From an uncultured Actinomycetes bacterium (lineage in GTDB: Bacteria; Actinomycetota; Thermoleophilia; Gaiellales; F1-60-MAGs149), in NCBI GenBank assembly GCA_903960645.1, contig CAJCBN010000068.1, positions 1-6,727 of the forward strand: a stretch of 6,727 nucleotides of DNA, written 5' to 3'. Under the pieces are notes generated by a model. It ran no database searches. It was not told the DNA's origin and saw only the letters and a list, made by a program, of their open reading frames with translations. Shown here one piece after another: positions 1-4,997 of this stretch. The position numbers and the translations under genes were made by a program. Each line of letters opens with the position of its first letter. The first letter of the stretch is position 1.

Positions 1-1085
1 CAGGCCGAGTCGACGCTGTCGGTGAAGGTGCGGGCGGCCTCGAGCGAGTTAGTCACGATCGCCTCGGAGTGTCCCGTCGAGTGACGGTCGATGTGGTCGA
101 GTGCCGCGTCGAGGTCGTCGACCACGCGCACGGCGAGGATCAGATCGAGGTACTCGGCGTCCCAATCAGCGTCGGTCGCCGCATTGATCTCGAAGCCGAT
201 CGCGGCGCGCGTGCGCTCATCGCCGCGCAGCTCGACGCCGGCGTCGCGCAGTGCGCCGAGCACGGGCGGAAGCAGGTCGAGGCGGTCGGCGTGCACGAGC
301 AGCGTCTCGGCCGCGTTGCAGACGCCGGGGCGCTGGACCTTGGCGTTCATCGTGATCGACACGGCCATCGCGGGATCGGCGTCGCGATCGAGGTAGACGT
401 GGCAGATGCCGCCGGCCGCCGCGAGCACGGGGATGCGGCTCTTCTCGAGCAGGAAGTCCTTGAGCGCCTCGCCGCCGCGCGGCACGACGATGTCGGCGGC
501 GCCGGCGTCGCTGACGAGCTCGCCGAGGTCGTCGCGCGAGCCCTCGATGGGGATCACCACGTCCTCCGGCAGGCCGGTGTCGGCCAGGCCGGCCCGGACG
601 GCGGCGCTCAGCGCGGCGTTCGTGTGCCGTGCAGAGGCCGAGCCACGCAGCAGCGCGACGTTGCCCGACTTGATGCACAGCGCGGCGACGTCGACCGTGA
701 CGTTCGGGCGTGCCTCGTAGACCACGAGCACGCGGCCGATCGGCACGCGCACCTTCGACAGCTCGAGGCCGTTGTGCAGGCGACGATCGTCGATCACGCG
801 ACCCACCGGGTCGGACAGGGCGGCGACGTCGCGCACGGCCGTCGACAGCGCGGCCAGGCGCGGCTCGTCGAGGGTGAGGCGGTCGATCAGCGCGGCCGAC
901 GTGCCCTCGGCGATGGCGGCGGCCACGTCGTGCGCGTTGGCGGCGAGGATTGCCGCGGCGTCGGTCTCGAGCCGGGAGGCGATGGCGGCCAGCGCCGCGT
1001 CACGGGTGTCGGTGCTGGCACTGCGGATGGCGCGCGCGGCGGCGCGGCCTCGGATGCTGATCTCACTCTGCGTTGTGGCGCTCAT
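1..1085 (-). CDS. proA: Glutamate-5-semialdehyde dehydrogenase (gamma-glutamyl phosphate reductase), C-terminus cut by window edge
   Basis: ProA reduces gamma-glutamyl phosphate with NADPH to glutamate-5-semialdehyde, the second step of proline synthesis in the cytoplasm; the product cyclises to pyrroline-5-carboxylate. The visible 361 residues begin MSATTQSEIS and show the family's landmarks: YEARPNVTVD (123-132), LRGSAS (146-151), VPRGG (201-205), IPVL followed by GICHVYLD (218-233) and the catalytic-cysteine segment QRPGVCNAAET (251-261) with Cys256. The last visible residues, HSTGHSEAIVTN and VDSA, match the stretch just before the family's C-terminal segment, so about 55 residues of the usual roughly 417 are missing off the left edge. 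It lies 45 bases downstream of proB on the same strand. The ATG at 1085 is preferred; an in-frame TTG nine bases upstream is possible. No Shine-Dalgarno is seen, but a TATCCT hexamer lies 8 bases before the ATG. No frameshift or missing key residue is visible. Confidence 0.96.
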   Translation of the reverse strand, partial: MSATTQSEISIRGRAAARAIRSASTDTRDAALAAIASRLETDAAAILAANAHDVAAAIAEGTSAALIDRLTLDEPRLAALSTAVRDVAALSDPVGRVIDDRRLHNGLELSKVRVPIGRVLVVYEARPNVTVDVAALCIKSGNVALLRGSASARHTNAALSAAVRAGLADTGLPEDVVIPIEGSRDDLGELVSDAGAADIVVPRGGEALKDFLLEKSRIPVLAAAGGICHVYLDRDADPAMAVSITMNAKVQRPGVCNAAETLLVHADRLDLLPPVLGALRDAGVELRGDERTRAAIGFEINAATDADWDAEYLDLILAVRVVDDLDAALDHIDRHSTGHSEAIVTNSLEAARTFTDSVDSA

Positions 1086-1093
1086 GGTCGCCA

Positions 1094-1099
1094 AGGATA
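1094..1099 (-). promoter_or_regulatory. Possible -10 hexamer TATCCT just before proA
   Basis: TATCCT fits the TANNNT pattern typical of -10 boxes and ends 8 bases before the proA ATG, where a leaderless transcript would begin at or next to the start codon. There is no Shine-Dalgarno in the 45-base proB-proA gap. No convincing -35 is seen. This is an inference from position and matches similar hexamers before proB, the binding-protein gene and hutH. Confidence 0.3.
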
Positions 1100-1130
1100 T
1101 CGGCTGGAGCGCATTGGGCGAGCGGTGCGG

Positions 1131-2192
1131 TTAGAGCAGCACGAGACGGTCGCGGTGCACGGCCAGGTCGGCGCCGCGCTTGCCGATCTGCTGCTTCAGC
1201 TCCGCATGGCCCATCTCGGTGATGCCACGGGCGAACACGACGCCCTTCGCATCGACCAGCTCGACGCCGTCGCCGGCCGCAAAGCGTCCACTGACGGCCT
1301 TGATCCCGACGGGCAAGAGCGATGCCCCGTCCTGTTCGAGCGCCTTGCGGGCGCCACCATCGACCTCGATCCGGCCCGTCGTCGGCAGGGCGTGGCGCAG
1401 CCAGAGCTTGTACGCCGACGGGGATGATCCCTTGGCCGGAAAGCGCGTGCCAATCTGCTCGCCAGCGATGGCGGCGGCGATCGAACCGCTGCGTCCTCCG
1501 TTGGCGATCACGCAGGCCGAGCCACCAGCGCGCGCCATCTCCGCGGCGACGACCTTCGAGCGCATGCCACCGCTACCCCAGCCAGAGCCGGCAGCAGCGG
1601 TATCGACCTCGTCGAGCACGGAGGCATCGGGCACCTCGCGCACCAGCGCCGCGTCGGGGTGCTTGGGGTCGCGGGTGTAGAGCCCCTCCTGGTCGGTCAG
1701 CAGCACCAGCAGGCGGGCGCCGAGCAGGACGGCAACCTGCGCGGCGAGCGCATCGTTGTCGCCGAAGGTGATCTCCTGCGTGGCGGTCGAGTCGTTCTCG
1801 TTGACGATCGGGGTGACGCCCCAGGTGAGCAGCGTCTCGAGCGTGTGGCGCGCGTTGAGGTACGACTCGCGGCGCTCGAAGTCGCTGGCGGCGAGCAGCA
1901 CCTGACCGGTGCCGCGTCCGGAGCGGCCGAGGGCACGCTGCCACGCCTGCTGGAGGAGTGCCTGCCCGACGGCGGCCGCGGCCTGCAGCTCGGCGACCGT
2001 GCCGGGACGATCGATGCGACCGAGGTGCCCGAGACCGAGCGCGATGGCGCCCGAGGAGACGATGCAGATCGGGACGTCGGCCGACAGCGCGCCGAGCTCG
2101 TCGGCGACACGGTCGAGGCGGCTCTTGCGCAGGCGACCGCGCGCATCGACCAGCGTGGAGCTGCCGAACTTGATGACGACGGGGCGCGACAT
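1131..2192 (-). CDS. proB: Glutamate 5-kinase with C-terminal PUA domain
   Basis: ProB phosphorylates the gamma-carboxylate of glutamate with ATP, the committed and usually proline-inhibited step of proline synthesis. The 353-residue protein has an N-terminal amino-acid-kinase domain: VIKFGSSTLV (6-15, with Lys8), VSSGAI (45-50), YLNARHTL (111-118), PIVNENDSTAT (128-138), FGDND (143-147), LLTDQEGLYTRDP (164-176) and GSGGMRSKV (206-214, with Lys213). From about residue 262 (KLWLRHALPTTGRI) to about 327 (GITEM) lies a PUA domain, as in the long form of the enzyme; length is close to the usual 360-370. The ATG at 2192 puts the kinase's first strand at residues 4-9, as expected. The gene is 45 bases from the end of the upstream 98-residue gene and 45 bases from proA, on the same strand. 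It lacks a Shine-Dalgarno; a TACGAT hexamer and a short inverted repeat occupy the space directly before the start codon. Confidence 0.97.
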   Translation of the reverse strand: MSRPVVIKFGSSTLVDARGRLRKSRLDRVADELGALSADVPICIVSSGAIALGLGHLGRIDRPGTVAELQAAAAVGQALLQQAWQRALGRSGRGTGQVLLAASDFERRESYLNARHTLETLLTWGVTPIVNENDSTATQEITFGDNDALAAQVAVLLGARLLVLLTDQEGLYTRDPKHPDAALVREVPDASVLDEVDTAAAGSGWGSGGMRSKVVAAEMARAGGSACVIANGGRSGSIAAAIAGEQIGTRFPAKGSSPSAYKLWLRHALPTTGRIEVDGGARKALEQDGASLLPVGIKAVSGRFAAGDGVELVDAKGVVFARGITEMGHAELKQQIGKRGADLAVHRDRLVLL

Positions 2193-2193
2193 G

Positions 2194-2210
2194 CCGTCAT
2201 CGTACGACGG
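2194..2210. repeat. Short inverted repeat before the proB start
   Basis: CCGTC at 2194-2198 pairs with GACGG at 2206-2210, leaving a 7-base loop, and the 8-base perfect palindrome TCGTACGA (2200-2207) lies inside it. It sits one base from the proB start codon and covers the putative -10 hexamer. It could be an operator or an mRNA hairpin, but short palindromes are common in GC-rich DNA and chance is a fair explanation. Confidence 0.3.
2199..2204 (-). promoter_or_regulatory. Possible -10 hexamer TACGAT just before proB
   Basis: TACGAT fits TANNNT and is separated from the proB ATG by exactly 6 bases, which would put a transcription start at the start codon itself. The would-be ribosome binding region holds no purine-rich Shine-Dalgarno. 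If real, proBA can be transcribed apart from the aminotransferase gene. No recognisable -35 is present at the expected distance, so the call rests on the hexamer and its spacing. Confidence 0.35.
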
Positions 2211-2237
2211 TCGGGTCCGCGAACCTGCCGGCGCGCC

Positions 2238-2534
2238 CTACCGGATCGGGCGATCCCGCCCGGCCAGCTTGCGCACGGTGTCGGCGTCTTCGCCGGTGAC
2301 GATCAGCTCGAAGATCGGCTTATCGCTCTTGAGCGTCTGCCGCGTGGTCAGCTTCGTCACGACGATGCCCATGCGCTGGCAGTACGTCAGCAGCCGATCG
2401 CGGTCGTTGCAGAGCAGGCGCCAAACCTCCTCCTGGAGGCGGCGGTCGAAGTCGGGCGCCATGCCGACCTCGCCGGTCAAGGCGACATCGACGGCCGCTC
2501 GGTACATCGCTGCGGGGTCATCCATCTCGCTCAT
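2238..2534 (-). CDS. Conserved-looking hypothetical protein, 98 residues, coupled to the aminotransferase
   Basis: I do not recognise this protein. It begins MSEMDDPAAMYRAAVD and ends AGRDRPIR. The first 55 or so residues look helical and charged (LQEEVWRLLCNDRDRLLTY), and the rest looks like alternating strands and helix (GIVVTKLTT, FELIVTGEDADTVRKL), consistent with one small soluble domain. There is no signal peptide, membrane segment, metal-binding cluster or obvious DNA-binding motif; the two cysteines (42 and 52) are isolated. Its ATG overlaps the aminotransferase stop as ATGA, and a GGAG lies 4 bases before the ATG, the best Shine-Dalgarno in the window, so translational coupling is likely. 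The same frame stays open far upstream opposite nothing recognisable, but only this terminal part has balanced composition and a placed ribosome binding site. A second ATG at codon 4 is possible. The context suggests a partner or accessory of the aminotransferase; function is unknown. Confidence 0.78.
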   Translation of the reverse strand: MSEMDDPAAMYRAAVDVALTGEVGMAPDFDRRLQEEVWRLLCNDRDRLLTYCQRMGIVVTKLTTRQTLKSDKPIFELIVTGEDADTVRKLAGRDRPIR

Positions 2535-3841
2535 GCTGCTCCAATCGCTCCTTCGAAGCGGGCGAGGACGATGTCCACATCGGCCTCGCTGATATTCAGT
2601 GGTGGCGCCAGCATGACAGCCTCGACCACGCGAGCGCCGACACGGGTGACGCAGCCGTAGATCATCAGGTGCTGTTCGTGGGCGGCGGCGACGACGCGCG
2701 CAGTGGCGCCGGCTCGCGGTGCGAGGCCCTCGCAGTCCTCGACCAACTCGATGCCCTGGAGGAGGCCCATGCCGCGCACCTGGCCGACGTGCGGGCTGGC
2801 CGCTGCGATCCGGTCGAGGCCGGCGCGGAGGCGTGCCCCCATCGTGGCGGCGTTCTCGAGCAGGCGCTCGTCCTGAATCACGCGGATCATCTCGGCGCCG
2901 ACGGCGCAGCCGAGCGGGTAGCCGGAGAAGGTGTGGCCGACGGGAAAACCGTCGGGGCGCTGCATCAGCACCTCGGCGACGGGGCCGCTGGCGAGCATGC
3001 CGGAGAAGGGGACGATGCCACTGGTGACGCCCTTCGCGAAGGTGATGACGTCGGGCTCGACGTGCCACTGTTCGACGCCGAACCACGTGCCGGTGCGGCC
3101 GAAGCCGGTGATCGTCTCGTCGCAGATCATCAGCAGCTCGTAGCGGGTGCAGAGCTCGCGCACGCCCTGCAGGTAGCCGTCCGGTGGCGTCAGTGCCGCG
3201 CCGCTCGCCCCGGTGATCGGCTCGATGAAGACGGCACCGACGGTCGCCGGATCGCGCGCGAGGATGGCCGCCTCGAGCTCGCCGAGCGCGTACGCGCACT
3301 CCTCGGCGGGGGTGCGCCGCGCGCCGATGTCGGCGCCGGGCGTGGGGGCCACGGCGTTCGGGTCGAGCAGCGCCTCGTAGGCGTCGCGCCGCGCCGTGCC
3401 CGACAGCCCGAGGGCGCCGACGGTCGAGCCGTGGTACGACGGCACGCGCGAGATCAGCCCGGTCTTCTCGGGCCGGCCCAGCTGCTGCCAGTAGAGGAAG
3501 ACGAGGTTGATCGCCGACTCCACCGACTCCGATCCGGACGAGTTGAAGAACGCCCAGGTGTCGGGCAGCGGCGAGATCTCGCGCAGCAGCTCGGCGAGCT
3601 CGAGCATCGGCTCGTTCGAGAAGGAGAAGCGGTACGTGAACGTCAGCTGCTCGGCCTGGCGCTTGAGCGCCTCCACGAGCCGCGGATGGCAGTGGCCGAC
3701 GCTCATCACCATGGCGCCGCCGCACGCGTCGATCCACTCCTGGCCGTCGCTCGTCCAGATGCGGCAGCCTTCGCCGCGCACGGCCGTGGGCAGCACGCGT
3801 CCCGGCGTGGCGGTGAGCGAGAAGTCGCGCGGGCCGGACAT
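2531..3841 (-). CDS. Class III (omega) PLP-dependent aminotransferase, substrate unknown
   Basis: This 436-residue protein is a class III aminotransferase, which moves an amino group, often from a terminal amine, to a keto acid such as pyruvate or 2-oxoglutarate using pyridoxal phosphate. Visible landmarks: GHCHPRLVEAL (49-59), the phosphate-binding SGSES (102-106), SYHGST (135-140), CDETITGFGRTGTWFG (240-255) with Asp241 expected to contact the PLP ring nitrogen, FAKGVTSG (268-275) with Lys270 as the Schiff-base lysine, and HTFSGYPLG (303-311) closing the cofactor site. Length is normal for the family. The region 113-131 and the GFGRTGTWFG stretch resemble omega-amino acid:pyruvate enzymes more than ornithine or acetylornithine aminotransferases, but substrate cannot be read from sequence. 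The ATG at 3841 is chosen because family similarity starts soon after it; the frame stays open upstream with low-complexity sequence. It is divergent from the binding-protein gene and coupled to the 98-residue gene. No Shine-Dalgarno is seen. Confidence 0.93.
   Translation of the reverse strand: MSGPRDFSLTATPGRVLPTAVRGEGCRIWTSDGQEWIDACGGAMVMSVGHCHPRLVEALKRQAEQLTFTYRFSFSNEPMLELAELLREISPLPDTWAFFNSSGSESVESAINLVFLYWQQLGRPEKTGLISRVPSYHGSTVGALGLSGTARRDAYEALLDPNAVAPTPGADIGARRTPAEECAYALGELEAAILARDPATVGAVFIEPITGASGAALTPPDGYLQGVRELCTRYELLMICDETITGFGRTGTWFGVEQWHVEPDVITFAKGVTSGIVPFSGMLASGPVAEVLMQRPDGFPVGHTFSGYPLGCAVGAEMIRVIQDERLLENAATMGARLRAGLDRIAAASPHVGQVRGMGLLQGIELVEDCEGLAPRAGATARVVAAAHEQHLMIYGCVTRVGARVVEAVMLAPPLNISEADVDIVLARFEGAIGAA
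2539..2542 (-). promoter_or_regulatory. Shine-Dalgarno GGAG for the 98-residue gene
   Basis: GGAG is placed 4 bases before the ATG at 2534, inside the 3' end of the aminotransferase gene. A longer AAGGAG lies further up at 2548-2553, 13 bases from the ATG, which is too far to be the main site. This supports translation starting at 2534 rather than at an upstream start in the same open frame. Confidence 0.6.
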
Positions 3842-3851
3842 GACGCTCAGT

Positions 3852-3867
3852 GTGCCGCACGGGGTGC
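3852..3867. repeat. Overlapping short inverted repeats in the divergent intergenic region
   Basis: GTGC (3852-3855), GCAC (3857-3860) and GTGC (3864-3867) form two alternative inverted repeats with 1- and 3-base spacers. They lie 11 bases from the aminotransferase start, in the 66-base gap that must hold the promoters of both divergent genes, so an operator is conceivable. The arms are only 4 bases and no regulator gene is in view. Confidence 0.25.
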
Positions 3868-3895
3868 TGGCTCTGCGGCGGCGGCGAATGCGCGG

Positions 3896-3901
3896 CATGA
3901 T
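3896..3901 (+). promoter_or_regulatory. Possible -10 hexamer CATGAT just before the binding-protein gene
   Basis: CATGAT matches the -10 consensus at four of six positions, keeping the important A at position 2 and T at position 6. It is followed by 6 bases and then the GTG at 3908. The same hexamer with the same 6-base spacing precedes hutH. It supports GTG 3908 as the start of a leaderless message. No clear -35 is seen. Confidence 0.3.
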
Positions 3902-3907
3902 TCGGCT

Positions 3908-4990
3908 GTGGGATCGAGAGGCACAGCAGCACGCATGCTCGTCGTGGCGACCTGCGTCGCGGTCGCTGCGGTGGTTGCCGCCTGCGGCTCTTCCGGTGGT
4001 GCTGCGACGGACGCTGACTCGATCAATCCGCTGACCGCCACGGTTCCGGCGTCGACGCTTCCCGCCGACACGCCGGTCGAGCCGGGCATTCTCCGGGTGA
4101 CGGGCGAGCAGTCGCTCGCCTACGACCTCGTGCGCTCGGGCGCCGGCCTCGGCTTCGTCGGCGCCGAGGGGCTGAGCATGCGGATGGCGTCGGCGTCGTC
4201 GGAGGACGAGGTGCTCGAGGCGCTGCGCACCGGCGAGGCCGACGCGGCGGTCGTCTCGTCCGAGCAGGCGCTCTCGTTCGCCTCGCAGGGCCTGGAACTC
4301 CGGGTCGTCCTGCTGCTCACCACCGTCACGTCCGGCGAGCTGATCCTCGCGGATCCGGCGATCACCGATGTCCCCGAGCTGGTCGGCCGTCGCGTCGCCT
4401 TTGCGGCCGACACGCGCGGCGAGCTGCTGCTGCGCGGGACGTTGGCGGCGCAGGACGTCCCGGTCACCGAGGTCGACCTGGTGGACACCGGCGGCCTCAA
4501 TCCTGCACTGTCGATCGTGTCCGGTGCCGCCGACGCCGCGACGGTCGATGCCGTGCAGGCCGCGGCAGCGAGCACCGTCGACCCCGAGCCCGTCGCGTTG
4601 GCCACGGCCGGGGACCAGCCGGGGCTCCTGTCGCACGTGCTCATCGTCCGCACGGCGACGGCGGCCACGCAGCCTGGCCAGCTTCTCGCCTTCACCCGTG
4701 CCTGGCAGGTGCTCTACCTCTACGAGCGCGATGCGGTCGAGGAGATCGCGGGCGGTATCAGTCGCCGCCGGGCCGTCGACATCGAGGTCGTGCTGGCCGA
4801 GCTCGCCGGCAGTGAGGTCTACGACGTGCCCGCCAACGGCGTGGAGCTGTTCCTCGGTGGCCAGTACTACGACTACACGCTGCGGCGGATCCGCGCAGCT
4901 GCGACGGCAGCGGGGTGGCTGGACGGTCCGGTCGACGAGCGCGCCCTGATCGACGGGGTCTTTGCGCAGACGATCGCCAGTCAGCCATGA
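3908..4990 (+). CDS. ABC transporter substrate-binding lipoprotein, NMT1/TauA-like
   Basis: Predicted extracytoplasmic binding lipoprotein of 360 residues that would deliver a small molecule to an ABC importer. It has a positively charged start (Arg4, Arg9), a hydrophobic segment MLVVATCVAVAAVV (10-23) and lipobox VAAC with Cys26 as the lipidated residue, followed by a Gly/Ser/Thr/Pro-rich linker to about 60. The mature part shows periplasmic-binding-protein features of the NMT1/THI5/TauA type: ALRTGEADAAVVSSEQAL (105-122), ELILADPAITDVPELVGRRV (144-163, the 'switch' strand and the domain-ordering loop) and VDTGGLNPALSIVSGAADAATV (192-213). The C-terminal third (about 255-360) is helical with GGQYYDYTLRRIR (317-329). 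The GTG at 3908 is chosen because the ATG at 3935 would leave a signal peptide with no positive charge; a distant GAGAGG (3916-3921) is the only argument for that ATG. No permease or ATPase gene is in the window. Seven bases separate its stop from hutH, so co-expression is likely. The ligand is unknown; histidine or a relative is a context guess. Confidence 0.85.
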   Translation: MGSRGTAARMLVVATCVAVAAVVAACGSSGGAATDADSINPLTATVPASTLPADTPVEPGILRVTGEQSLAYDLVRSGAGLGFVGAEGLSMRMASASSEDEVLEALRTGEADAAVVSSEQALSFASQGLELRVVLLLTTVTSGELILADPAITDVPELVGRRVAFAADTRGELLLRGTLAAQDVPVTEVDLVDTGGLNPALSIVSGAADAATVDAVQAAAASTVDPEPVALATAGDQPGLLSHVLIVRTATAATQPGQLLAFTRAWQVLYLYERDAVEEIAGGISRRRAVDIEVVLAELAGSEVYDVPANGVELFLGGQYYDYTLRRIRAAATAAGWLDGPVDERALIDGVFAQTIASQP

Positions 4991-4991
4991 T
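4986..4991 (+). promoter_or_regulatory. Possible -10 hexamer CATGAT just before hutH
   Basis: CATGAT overlaps the stop codon of the binding-protein gene and lies exactly 6 bases before the hutH ATG, as the same hexamer does before the binding-protein start. The region lacks a Shine-Dalgarno, so a leaderless hutH transcript from an internal promoter is possible alongside read-through. No -35 is recognisable. Confidence 0.28.
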
Positions 4992-4997
4992 GTCCGC

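Noticed and set aside
69..1427. Long plus-strand open frame (452 codons) opposite proA and proB
   Set aside because: It runs across both genes and their intergenic gap, is rich in Arg/Gly/Asp/His without recognisable motifs, and exists because high GC makes stops rare. The minus strand carries clear ProA and ProB.
1659..2660. Plus-strand open frame opposite proB, the 98-residue gene and the aminotransferase end
   Set aside because: It spans three unrelated genes on the other strand and shows no family motif.
2531..3841. Naming the aminotransferase ornithine aminotransferase (rocD) because it sits beside proBA
   Set aside because: The sequence around SGSES and GFGRTGTWFG looks more like omega-amino acid:pyruvate enzymes; context alone is not enough for a substrate.
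2669..3907. Plus-strand open frame continuing in frame into the binding-protein gene (to 4990)
   Set aside because: The upstream 413 codons lie opposite the aminotransferase, have shadow-like composition, and would bury the signal peptide and lipobox inside a protein.
2535..3932. Minus-strand open frame leading into the 98-residue gene
   Set aside because: It is an Arg-rich out-of-frame reading of the aminotransferase gene. Only the part from 2534 onward has normal composition, a GGAG and the ATGA junction.
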